64,000 nucleotides of DNA from Polyangium sp. 6x1. GTDB taxonomy: Bacteria > Myxococcota_A > Polyangia > Polyangiales > Polyangiaceae. The notes beneath the pieces are model-generated. The model was not told the origin of the DNA and did not search any database. It saw only the letters and a program-made list of their open reading frames with translations. This document shows positions 1-8,046 of this stretch, one piece after another. The stretch is taken from contig NZ_JARZHH010000024.1 in the NCBI RefSeq assembly GCF_029946515.1, positions 62,001 to 126,000 of the forward strand, read 5' to 3'. Both the position numbers and the translations under genes were made by a program. Each line of letters begins with the position of its first letter. The first letter of the stretch is position 1.

Positions 1-402
1 GTCGAGGACTATTCCGATTGCTCGCTGCACCTCTGGTACACGGGCGCCTCCGGCCCCTGGGCGACCCACCAGCGCACGGCGAGCACCTACCAGGTCCAGG
101 ACGACTACGGTCCGCCGTACGCCACCGCGTGCGCGGGCAAGGAGCACGTCCTCTCGTGCAATGGCAGCACGCTGTTCGAGGCATTCCGGAAGGAGACGCC
201 GTCGTCCGACTGGACGACCTCGCTCAGCTACTGGGTTTCGGACGGCGGCATCGCGACGTGGAAGATGTACGCGTCCGATTGCCAGGGGACGAGCGACCGT
301 GACGACATGCGCTACACGGGCAGCAGCGAGCCCGGCGCCAGCCACTACTACTCCACGATCTTCATCAAGTGGCTCGGCGGCGGCTTCTGCGACTTCAAGT
401 GA
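1..402 (+). CDS. Unknown, probably secreted protein (3' part only)
   Basis: The reading frame is open from the first base of the window and ends at TGA 400-402, so only the last 133 residues are seen and the start lies outside. The visible part has six cysteines and many Trp, Tyr and Ser residues, as in small secreted beta-rich domains, and it ends in a Cys-Asp-Phe-Lys tail. No catalytic motif is recognised and no family can be named. It converges on the S-formylglutathione hydrolase gene with only 12 bases between the stops. Confidence 0.7.
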   Translation, partial: VEDYSDCSLHLWYTGASGPWATHQRTASTYQVQDDYGPPYATACAGKEHVLSCNGSTLFEAFRKETPSSDWTTSLSYWVSDGGIATWKMYASDCQGTSDRDDMRYTGSSEPGASHYYSTIFIKWLGGGFCDFK

Positions 403-414
403 GCCGCAGCGGGC

Positions 415-1257
415 TCATCGCAGGGCCGCCGCGTGGTGCTCCACGTGGTCCCGCATGAACGTCGCGATGAAATAGTAGCTGTGGTCGTACCCCGCCTGCA
501 TCCGCAGCGTCAGCGGATGCCCCGCGGCCTCGCACGCCGCGCGGAAGAGCTCCGGCTGCAATTCCCGCGCGAGGAATGGATCCGCGTCCCCCTGGTCGAT
601 CAGGATCGGCAGCCGCTCCTTCGCCTCGCGCACGAGCGCCGTCGCGTCCCACGCCTTCCACGCCTCCCGGTCCGCGCCGAGATACGCAGAGAGCGCCTTT
701 TCACCCCAGGGCACCTGGCTCGGCGCCACGATCGGCGAGAACGCCGACACCGATCGATATCGCCCCGGGTGCTTCAGGGCGAGCACGAGCGCGCCATGCC
801 CGCCCATCGAATGCCCGAAGATCCCCCGACGGTCCGGGAGCGCCGGCAGGTGCGCCTCCACGAGCGCCGGGAGCTCCTCCGCCACGTATTCGTGCATTCG
901 ATAATGCCGCGCCCAGGGCGCCTCGGTCGCGTCCACGTAAAACCCGGCGCCTTGCCCGAGATCGTAGGCCGGATCGTCCGCCACCCCCTCGCCGCGCGGG
1001 CTCGTGTCCGGCGCGACCACGATGATCCCGTGCCGCGCCGCGTGCTCCTGCACGCCCGCCTTCGTCACGAAGTTCTGCTCCGTGCACGTGAGCCCGGAGA
1101 GCCAGTAGAGCACGGGGCAGCGCCCGGACTCGGCCTGCGGGGGCAGGTAGACGCCCACGTTCATGCTACAGCCGAGCGCGCGCGATTCGTGCCGCAGCAC
1201 CTTCTGGTGGCCGCCGAAGGAGCGGTTCGTCGAGACCTGGGTGAAGGGGTTCGTCAT
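415..1257 (-). CDS. fghA: S-formylglutathione hydrolase
   Basis: The product hydrolyses S-formylglutathione to formate and glutathione, the last step of glutathione-dependent formaldehyde detoxification, in the cytoplasm. The 280-residue protein has the family's usual length. The nucleophile elbow GHSMGG puts the catalytic Ser near residue 150. The Asp lies in the QGDADPF segment and the His in the GYDHSYYF segment near the C-terminus. An upstream in-frame extension exists, but the start at 1257 gives the standard N-terminus (MTNPFTQVSTNRSFGG). No formaldehyde dehydrogenase (adhC) lies beside it. The gene is 41 bases downstream of the aldo/keto reductase in the same direction, so co-transcription is possible. 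Confidence 0.95.
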   Translation of the reverse strand: MTNPFTQVSTNRSFGGHQKVLRHESRALGCSMNVGVYLPPQAESGRCPVLYWLSGLTCTEQNFVTKAGVQEHAARHGIIVVAPDTSPRGEGVADDPAYDLGQGAGFYVDATEAPWARHYRMHEYVAEELPALVEAHLPALPDRRGIFGHSMGGHGALVLALKHPGRYRSVSAFSPIVAPSQVPWGEKALSAYLGADREAWKAWDATALVREAKERLPILIDQGDADPFLARELQPELFRAACEAAGHPLTLRMQAGYDHSYYFIATFMRDHVEHHAAALR

Positions 1258-1298
1258 GGGGGCCGCGAGACTAGCCGAACAAGCGCCCGCGGCGCAAT

Positions 1299-2390
1299 TC
1301 AGAGCTCCGCGCTCGTCATCCACTTCGGGTTCCTCTCGGTCCCGTCGAATTGCTTCGTGTTCTTGAACGGCTCGTACTGACCGCTCCGGCCCGCCGGCGC
1401 CGTCCGCGCGAGCAGCGCCTCCTTCTCCTCGCGCCGCATCGGCTCGAACGTATAGGCCGCATGGAGCGCCTGCTCCAGCACGCCCACCGTGTCGCAGCCC
1501 GTGATCACGACCGACGTCGGCAGCGACATCGCGTAGCGCAGGCATTCCGGCGCGCTCACCGCGCCGCTCTCCAGCAAGATCCCCGACGCCAGCGGCTTCA
1601 TCCCGAGCACGCCGATGTCGTGCGCCGCGAGCACCGGCAAGACCTCCTTCTCGAAGCTCTTGTAATGCGGATCCATCGGGTTCAGCGGCATCTGCACCGT
1701 GTCGAACGTGAACCCGTTGTCGAACCCCGCCTTCAGCATGGCCAGGTGGTACGCCGGATCCTTGTGCCCGGTAAAACCGATATATCTGATCTTTCCAGCC
1801 TGCCGCGCCGAGAGCAGCGCCTCCATCGTCCCGTCGGGCCCGAAGACCCGCGCCGGATCACTCCCGCGGATCACCTCGTGGATCTGCACGAGATCGATCA
1901 CGTCCGTCCGCAGGCGCTTCAGCGATTGATCGAGCTGCTCGGCCGCCGATTGCCGCGTGCGGCCGTCGAGCTTCGTCATCAAGAACGCCTTTTGCCGGTA
2001 TCCATCCTGGAGCGCCAGGCCCATGCGGCGCTCGCTCTCGCCGTCGTTGTAATCCCAGCAGTTGTCCAGGAAATTGACCCCGTGGTCCAGCGCCGCGCGG
2101 ATGATGCGGAGGCTCTCCTGGGGGTCGTCCTGCATCCCGATGTGGTATCCGCCGAGCCCCACCACGCTGACGCGCTCGCCCGTCCGGCCGAGGATGCGAA
2201 TCGGCATGACCGCGCCGGCCGGGAGCTCGATGTCCCCCTCGCGCGGCGCGCCGGGCTCGGGGCCTTGCGGCGGCGCGTCGGACGAACCCGACGGCGCGCC
2301 GCCATTGTCTCGGGTGGATGCACATGCGGCGAGCGCAAGGCCCGCGCCGACCGAACCGATGAACGTGCGCCGCGTGAATCGTGCCACCAT
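1299..2390 (-). CDS. Tat-exported aldo/keto reductase lipoprotein
   Basis: This is an NAD(P)H-dependent aldo/keto reductase of 363 residues. The N-terminus has twin arginines (FTRRTFIG), a hydrophobic stretch and a Cys in a lipobox-like LALAACAS, so it is probably exported folded and lipid-anchored. The barrel begins near residue 65. The expected tetrad is visible: Asp and Tyr in the FLDNCWDYNDG segment, Lys in LMTKLDG and His in VQIHEV. A C-terminal part resembling the usual cofactor-phosphate binding segment (VVITGCDTVGVLEQAL) is present. The substrate cannot be inferred. It lies just upstream of fghA on the same strand. Confidence 0.85.
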   Translation of the reverse strand: MVARFTRRTFIGSVGAGLALAACASTRDNGGAPSGSSDAPPQGPEPGAPREGDIELPAGAVMPIRILGRTGERVSVVGLGGYHIGMQDDPQESLRIIRAALDHGVNFLDNCWDYNDGESERRMGLALQDGYRQKAFLMTKLDGRTRQSAAEQLDQSLKRLRTDVIDLVQIHEVIRGSDPARVFGPDGTMEALLSARQAGKIRYIGFTGHKDPAYHLAMLKAGFDNGFTFDTVQMPLNPMDPHYKSFEKEVLPVLAAHDIGVLGMKPLASGILLESGAVSAPECLRYAMSLPTSVVITGCDTVGVLEQALHAAYTFEPMRREEKEALLARTAPAGRSGQYEPFKNTKQFDGTERNPKWMTSAEL

Positions 2391-2470
2391 GCGAACCCCC
2401 GAGGAGGCCCGTCATGCAGGCGACGTGCCGCGGCCCGCGCCCGGGCGAACCCAGGCCCGCGGAGAATCGA

Positions 2471-3109
2471 TCATTCTGTCCGCTCGATCGACACGAGCCA
2501 CGCCTCCGCGTATCCCTTGCCGCCGAGCAGGTGCTCGAACCGCGCCGGCCGGAGCTCGCGCACCTTCCATCCGGACGCGAACGCCGCCCGGAGATCCGCC
2601 TCCGAGAGCCGCCGCGGCCCTCCCTCGCCCGGCTCCCGATCGCTCCACACGAGCGCATGATACATGCTGCCCGGACGAACCACGCGCGCGAGGCTCGCCA
2701 CGTATTGCGCCCGCATTCCGCTCCCGAACACGTGGAGCAGCCCCGAATCCAGCACCGTATCGAACGTCCGCCCGAGCAACTCGAGCTCCAGCGCATTGCC
2801 CTGCACGAATTGCACGGGCACGTTTTTCTGCTGGGCGCGCGCCCGGGCCTTCACGAGCGCGTTCTCCACCAGGTCGAGCCCCGTCACCGCGTGCCCCCGC
2901 GCCGCCAGGAAAATCGCGTTGTCGCCGGGCCCGCAGCCCACGTCGAGCACGTCGCCGCGGAAGCCCCCCGCCTCCGCCAGCGCCACGAGCTCCGCTTGCG
3001 GCCGGCCGATGTCCCAGGGCGCGTGGACGCCCTCCGCGTACGCATGATGGAATGCGGACGGCTCCGGTGGGGCCGACCTGTCTTGCGTGTCTTCGCCTTC
3101 GCTTGCCAT
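2471..3109 (-). CDS. Class I SAM-dependent methyltransferase
   Basis: This 212-residue Rossmann-fold methyltransferase has the SAM-binding motif VLDVGCGPGDNAIFLA near residue 55, an acidic LDLVENAL after strand 2 and FDTVLDSGLLH at the motif IV position. Such proteins often act on small molecules; the substrate here is unknown. The start at 3109 was chosen because GAGGAGAGGGG precedes it on the minus strand; an in-frame ATG further upstream lacks this. It is divergent from the gene at 3289, with a 28-bp palindrome between them. Confidence 0.85.
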   Translation of the reverse strand: MASEGEDTQDRSAPPEPSAFHHAYAEGVHAPWDIGRPQAELVALAEAGGFRGDVLDVGCGPGDNAIFLAARGHAVTGLDLVENALVKARARAQQKNVPVQFVQGNALELELLGRTFDTVLDSGLLHVFGSGMRAQYVASLARVVRPGSMYHALVWSDREPGEGGPRRLSEADLRAAFASGWKVRELRPARFEHLLGGKGYAEAWLVSIERTE

Positions 3110-3199
3110 CCCCTCTCCTCGGGTCTCGGGTTGGTCCCTCTCCATGCGGCGCCGCCTCCTCCACGGCAAGGTTTTGCGTGCGCCGTTTCGTGCGCTGCA

Positions 3200-3227
3200 C
3201 CTTCCGCGAGGCGCGCCTCCCGGAAGG
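3200..3227. promoter_or_regulatory. 28-bp near-perfect palindrome between divergent genes
   Basis: The arms CCTTCCG and CGGAAGG flank a perfect 12-bp core GAGGCGCGCCTC, with one C/C mismatch on each side of the core. It lies in the 179-bp gap between the divergent methyltransferase (start 3109) and the membrane protein (start 3289). The position suits an operator for either gene. A transcribed hairpin is also possible. Confidence 0.4.
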
Positions 3228-3288
3228 CTCGACGTGGGCGAGCACGAGCGGTAGGAAAGAAGGCTCCCGAGGCCCTCGCCCCCGAGCC

Positions 3289-4218
3289 ATGCGTCTCCCT
3301 CAAGCGCACCTTTGCTACTTCGCCTTCGCCCTCGCGGGCGCGGCCGGGGCCTTCCCGCGCGCCGCGGCGGCCGCGCCGCCGGAGGACCCCGCCACGCAGA
3401 AACAGGCCTGCGCCGACGCCTCGGAGCAAGGCCAGGAGCTGCGCGACCAGGGCAAGCTCCTCGCTGCGCGCGAGCGCTTCCTCGCTTGCGCCGCCGAGGC
3501 GTGTCCCGCCATCGTCCGCAAGGACTGCACCGACTGGCTCGCCGACCTCGACGAGCGCACCCCTTCGATCGTCCTCGATGCGCGCGGCGGCGCCGGCCAG
3601 GACCTCGTCGACGTCCGCGTCCTCGAAGGCGAGCGCGTCCTCGCCTCGTCCCTCGACGGCAAGGCGATCCCCCTCGATCCGGGCGAGCACAACCTCCGCT
3701 ACGAGTGGCCCGGCGCCCCGGCGATCGAGGAGCGCATCGTCCTCCGCGAAGGCGAACAACGCCGGCGCCTCTCCGTCCGGTTCGCCGCCGCCGCGCCCCC
3801 TCCGCCGAAAAAACCTGCGCCCGCCGTGCCTCCGCCGCGCCCCCTTCCCCTCGCGCCCCTCGTCCTCGGCGGCGTGGCCCTCGCGGGTGGCGCCGCGTTC
3901 GCGGGCCTCGCCGTGAGCGCGAAGAACGATTACGACCACCTCGACGCCACCTGCGCGCCGCGCTGTACCGCGGACCTCGTCGATCCCGTCCGCACCAAGC
4001 TCATTGTCGCGAACGTCTCGCTCGGCGTCTCCGTCGTCTCCCTGGGCGTCGCCACGGTCCTGTGGTTCACCCGCCCCAAGAATCCGCGCGAAAAGCCCCC
4101 GGCGACCGCCTTTGCCGTCGCGCCCCTGCCCGGCGGCGCCGCGGCCTTCTTCGGCGGCGCCCTCCCGTTCGAGGGATCGCCCCGCTCCAGGGTGATGGCT
4201 CCGATCACCCCTCCATGA
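3289..4218 (+). CDS. Exported PEGA-like protein with two C-terminal membrane helices
   Basis: The 309-residue protein begins with a short signal sequence ending near AAAAAPPE. An alpha-helical segment of about 60 residues follows with four Cys (KQACADASEQGQ and LACAAEACPA), resembling a degenerate TPR pair. Then comes a beta-rich segment with the look of a PEGA domain (LVDVRVLEGERVLASSLDGK, then EHNLRYEWPG) and a Pro-rich linker. Two hydrophobic helices lie near residues 180-205 and 240-262, with a short Cys-containing loop between them. This layout is common among myxobacterial envelope proteins of unknown role. There is no enzymatic motif. Confidence 0.75.
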   Translation: MRLPQAHLCYFAFALAGAAGAFPRAAAAAPPEDPATQKQACADASEQGQELRDQGKLLAARERFLACAAEACPAIVRKDCTDWLADLDERTPSIVLDARGGAGQDLVDVRVLEGERVLASSLDGKAIPLDPGEHNLRYEWPGAPAIEERIVLREGEQRRRLSVRFAAAAPPPPKKPAPAVPPPRPLPLAPLVLGGVALAGGAAFAGLAVSAKNDYDHLDATCAPRCTADLVDPVRTKLIVANVSLGVSVVSLGVATVLWFTRPKNPREKPPATAFAVAPLPGGAAAFFGGALPFEGSPRSRVMAPITPP

Positions 4219-4310
4219 ACGCGCCGATCACCCTCTCTCGCCGCGCCCTTCCGTTCCGGCCTCTTTCCTGATCCTCTGCCCAGGCACGCCGGTTGCGATA
4301 CGGCCGGGGC

Positions 4311-5588
4311 ATGAAGCACTGGAACCGTCGACGCTTCCTCTCGGGCATGGGTGCGGCCCTCGTCGCGGCCCCCGTCCTCGGCCTCCTCGAGCGCGAGATT
4401 CGCGCCGAGAACGCGACCCCGGCCCGCCGCCTCGTCGTGTTCTTCTCGCCAAACGGCACCATTCACAAGCACTGGCGCCCGAGCGGCAGCGGGTCGAGCT
4501 TCTCCTTCCCCGCGGGCAGCATCCTCGAGCCGCTCGCCGCGCACAAGAACCGCATCATCGTATGCGATGGCATCGATTTCCACGGCGTCGACAACCATGA
4601 GGCCGGCATGGGCGCCATGCTCACCGGCGGCGGCACCGTCGGCACGGAGACCGCGGGCAAGAGCCTCGATCAATTCGTCGCCTCCCGCATCGGCCAGAAC
4701 GATCGATTCCCCTCCCTGGAGCTCGGCGTGCAGACGAGCGCCTGGGGCGGCGGCATCCAGACCCGCATCTCCTATGCGGGCCCCGGCCAGTTTGTCCCGC
4801 CCGACGACAGCCCCAAGAGCGTCTTCACCCGCATGTTCGGCGACGCCGTCGGCGGCCCGGCCGAGCTCGACGCGGCCCTCGCCCGCAAAAAGAGCATCCT
4901 CGACCTGCTCCGCGGCGAGCTCGGCACCTTGCGCGGCCGTGTCGGCTCGCAGGAGCGCGAGAAGCTCGACGAGCACCTCGAATCCCTCAAGAAACTCGAA
5001 TCCGGCCTCGAAGGCCCGCTCTGCGCCCCGCCCGCGGCCCCGCCCGCAGTCGGCACGTACGACAACGACGCGTTCCCGACGATCGGCAAATCCCAGATGG
5101 ATCTGCTCGTCCTCGCGCTCGCCTGCGACATGACGCGCGTCGCCTCCGTGCAATGGAACCACACCGTCGGCCCCGTCGTCATGAGCTGGCTCGGCGTCGC
5201 CGAGGGCCACCACGGCCTCTCCCACAGCGACGACGGCAATGCCAAGGGCGTCGCCGAGTTCGTCGCCACCGAGCGCTGGTATGCCGAGCAGTTCGCCTAC
5301 CTCCTCGAGCGCCTCGCCACCACGGCCGATCCGCAGGGCGGCATGCTCCTCGACTCCACCGTCGTCCTCTGGTGCAAGGAGCTCGGCGACAGCCGCCTCC
5401 ACGATTGCAAGTCCGTGCCGATGATCCTCGCAGGCGGCGGCGGCCTCAACACGGGCCGGTATCTGAGCTTCGGCGGCGCGCCGCACAACCGCCTCCTCGT
5501 CTCCGTCTGCCACGCCCTCGGCCTTGACAACCAGACCTTCGGCGACCCGCAAAAAGGCTCGGGTCCCCTGCCGGAGCTCTTCGCGTGA
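4311..5588 (+). CDS. DUF1552 protein with Tat signal
   Basis: The 425-residue protein starts with a Tat signal (MKHWNRRRFLSGMGAALVAAP). The body has DUF1552 hallmarks: FFSPNGTIHKHW, a GGISLDQ-type segment (here KSLDQFVA), SLELGVQTS, RISYAGPGQFVPP and a late VVLWCKELGD followed by GGLNTGRYLSFGG. The biochemical role of the family is unknown; in planctomycetes and myxobacteria it is encoded beside DUF1592-type cytochrome-like proteins, as here. The start at 4311 gives the Tat signal directly. Its stop overlaps the GTG start of the next gene, so the two are translationally coupled. A paralogue lies at 54173-55513. Confidence 0.9.
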   Translation: MKHWNRRRFLSGMGAALVAAPVLGLLEREIRAENATPARRLVVFFSPNGTIHKHWRPSGSGSSFSFPAGSILEPLAAHKNRIIVCDGIDFHGVDNHEAGMGAMLTGGGTVGTETAGKSLDQFVASRIGQNDRFPSLELGVQTSAWGGGIQTRISYAGPGQFVPPDDSPKSVFTRMFGDAVGGPAELDAALARKKSILDLLRGELGTLRGRVGSQEREKLDEHLESLKKLESGLEGPLCAPPAAPPAVGTYDNDAFPTIGKSQMDLLVLALACDMTRVASVQWNHTVGPVVMSWLGVAEGHHGLSHSDDGNAKGVAEFVATERWYAEQFAYLLERLATTADPQGGMLLDSTVVLWCKELGDSRLHDCKSVPMILAGGGGLNTGRYLSFGGAPHNRLLVSVCHALGLDNQTFGDPQKGSGPLPELFA

Positions 5589-7990
5589 AAACCCCTGGAA
5601 CCAACGTGGGAGCCATGGCCATGCTGCGTACTGTCCTTCGCTCGACTTCGATCCGGATCACGGGCGCCCTCGCCCTCACGGCCGCCTTCGCCGGCTGCCT
5701 CGGCGGGGAAGACGAAAACGAGGGGATCAAGGGCGTCGTCGGTTGTCCGGACGACCTCGCGTTCTTCGAGAACAACGTCTACACGCCCCTGCTCGAAAAG
5801 AAGTGCTTCGTCTGCCACAGCGCCACGGGCATGGCCGGCAAGAGCCGCCTCGTCCTCACGCCGCGGAGCGAGCCCGACGCCCTCGAAAAGAACCTCGAAG
5901 TGGCCCGCGCGCTCGCCGTCGATCAGGCCGGGGGCCTCTCCGCCCTCCTCTCGCGCCCCTCGGGCCAGCACCCGAGTGGCCACCCCGGCGGCACCATCGT
6001 CGAGCCGGGCACCCCCGATTACGCGACCCTCTCGCTCTTCGTCACGCGCACGACCCGCGGCGAGGGCTGCGCCGCGCCCTCCGCCGCGTGCACCACCGTG
6101 CAGCCCGGCCCGCGTGTCCTCCGCCGCCTCACGCGCCACGAGTACGACGCCACGATCCACGAGCTCTTCGGCATCGACTCGCAATGGGGCGCCTCGTTCG
6201 TGCCCGACATCGTCATCGGCGGCTTCGACAACAACGAGGACGCGCTCCGCGTGAGCCCGCTCTTCGCCGACCAGGTCCGCCGCGCCGCCGAGGAGATCGC
6301 GACGCTCGCCCTGACGAACCCTTCGAGCATCCTGCCCTGCGACCCCGTCGCCGCGGGCCCCGAGGCCTGCGCGAAGACGTTCGTCGAGACGTTCGGCAAG
6401 CGCGCCTTCCGCCGCCCGCTCAGCGCCGACGACGCCCAGCGGTACGTCGCCCTCTACCAGACCATCGCTTCCAAGGAAGGCTTCAACGAGGGGATCGAGG
6501 CCGTGATCACGGCCATGCTCCAGTCGCCGCATTTCCTCTATCGCACCGAGCTCGGCGACGAATCCCTCGCCAGCGAGGGCGGCCGCGTCCGTTTGACCCC
6601 GCACGAAATCGCGACCGAGCTCTCCTACATGCTCTGGGGCACCATGCCCGACGCCGAGCTCTTCGCCGCGGCTGACGCGAATGCGCTCGGCACGCCGGAG
6701 CAGATCGAGGCCCAGGCCAAGCGCCTGCTCGAGGATCCCAGGAGCGACGAGATCCTGGAGCGGTTCGCCATTGCCTGGCTCGAGCTCGACCGTCTCGACG
6801 CTGCGCCCAAGGACTCCGCCACCTATCCCGAATGGAACGCCGACGTCCGCGCCGCCATGATCGAGGAGACGCGCCTCTTCATCCGGCACGTGATCCGCAA
6901 TGGCGAAGGCACGATCGCGGAGCTGCTCGACGCGCCGTACACCTTCGTGAGCCCGAAGCTCGCGGCCTATTACGGTTTGCCCGCGCCCGCGGGCGCCGCC
7001 GATGAAAACGATTTCGGCATGGTCGAGCTCGGCGGCTCCGGACGCGCTGGCATCCTCACGCACGGCAGCGTCCTCGCCACGCACGGAAAGCCGGCCGGCT
7101 CCTCCCCCGTGCATCGCGGCAAGCTCGTCCGCGAGCGCCTGTTTTGCCAGCCCTTGCCGCCGCCGCCGCCCGGCGTCGTCGCCGAGCCGCCGCCCATCGA
7201 CCCGACGAAGAGCACCCGCGAGCGATACGCGGCGCACACCACCGTCGCGCTCTGCAAGAGCTGCCACGACCTCGTCGACCCCATCGGCTTCGCCTTCGAG
7301 CATTTCGACGGCATCGGCCGGTATCGCGCCGACGAGAATGGCCTGCCGATCGACGCCTCCGGCGAGATCCTCTCGGCCCCGGCCACCACGGGCAAGTTCG
7401 TGGGCGTCCCCGAGCTCGCGTCCGTCCTCGCCGACAGCCCCGACGCGCAGGGTTGTTATGCGCGCTCGTGGCTCCGGTATGCGTACGGCCAGCTCGACGA
7501 GGGCCGCCTCGCTTGCCTTTCGAGCCAGGTCGCGGGCGAGTTCCAGAAGGGAAACCTCCGTGTCCTCGACCTGCTCGTCGCGCTCACCCGCACCTCGCAT
7601 TTCACCGAGCGTGTCGCCGATCCCCCGGAGCCCGGCGGCAATCCCCCGGGCACGGGCGGCGCCGGCGGCGCCGGCGGCGATCCGACGGGCGTCGGCGGCG
7701 CGGGCGGCGGAATGGGCGGCGGCGACCCCGGCCCCACGCTCCCGTACGCCGTCTCGACCACGGTCGACAGCGATTGGGGCACCGGGTATCAGCTCACGAT
7801 CCAGGTCACGAACATCGGGAAAGAATCGCTCACCTGGTCGATCCCGATGCAGGTGGACGGCACGATCGACAATATCTGGAATGCGAGCTACACGGTCACG
7901 GACGGCACCACGCATTTCGTGGGCGCCGCTCACAACGCCAGTCTCGCGCCTGGCCAGGCCACGAGCTTCGGCTTCGTCGCGACGCGCTGA
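5585..7990 (+). CDS. DUF1592-family cytochrome-like lipoprotein with C-terminal CBM2-like module
   Basis: The 801-residue protein has a lipoprotein signal (lipobox AAFAGC). An N-terminal cytochrome-like segment carries CFVCH near residue 79. The DUF1587, 1595, 1592, 1588 and 1585 blocks follow in the usual order, including RRLTRHEYDATI, FGKRAFRRPLS, QSPHFLYR, GILTHGSVLATHG, PVHRGKLVRERLFC, CKSCHDLVDPIGFAFEHFDG and a final YAYGQ segment. A Gly-rich linker of about 35 residues leads to about 80 residues resembling a family 2 carbohydrate-binding module (conserved Trp, VTNIGKESLTW, IWNASY, LAPGQATSFGF). The GTG at 5585 overlaps the upstream stop and has GGAG eight bases before it; ATGs at 5615 and 5621 are alternatives. 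Confidence 0.88.
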   Translation: MKTPGTNVGAMAMLRTVLRSTSIRITGALALTAAFAGCLGGEDENEGIKGVVGCPDDLAFFENNVYTPLLEKKCFVCHSATGMAGKSRLVLTPRSEPDALEKNLEVARALAVDQAGGLSALLSRPSGQHPSGHPGGTIVEPGTPDYATLSLFVTRTTRGEGCAAPSAACTTVQPGPRVLRRLTRHEYDATIHELFGIDSQWGASFVPDIVIGGFDNNEDALRVSPLFADQVRRAAEEIATLALTNPSSILPCDPVAAGPEACAKTFVETFGKRAFRRPLSADDAQRYVALYQTIASKEGFNEGIEAVITAMLQSPHFLYRTELGDESLASEGGRVRLTPHEIATELSYMLWGTMPDAELFAAADANALGTPEQIEAQAKRLLEDPRSDEILERFAIAWLELDRLDAAPKDSATYPEWNADVRAAMIEETRLFIRHVIRNGEGTIAELLDAPYTFVSPKLAAYYGLPAPAGAADENDFGMVELGGSGRAGILTHGSVLATHGKPAGSSPVHRGKLVRERLFCQPLPPPPPGVVAEPPPIDPTKSTRERYAAHTTVALCKSCHDLVDPIGFAFEHFDGIGRYRADENGLPIDASGEILSAPATTGKFVGVPELASVLADSPDAQGCYARSWLRYAYGQLDEGRLACLSSQVAGEFQKGNLRVLDLLVALTRTSHFTERVADPPEPGGNPPGTGGAGGAGGDPTGVGGAGGGMGGGDPGPTLPYAVSTTVDSDWGTGYQLTIQVTNIGKESLTWSIPMQVDGTIDNIWNASYTVTDGTTHFVGAAHNASLAPGQATSFGFVATR

Positions 7991-8046
7991 ACGCCGAGAA
8001 GCCGACTTTCGATCCGGGCGGGCGGGCCCCACGGTTCGCGGAGACC

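Noticed and set aside
5297-8032. Long open frame on the minus strand (over 900 codons) opposite the DUF1552/DUF1592 genes
   Set aside because: It is the mirror of the plus-strand genes in high-GC DNA, has no recognisable domain and has the wrong third-position pattern.
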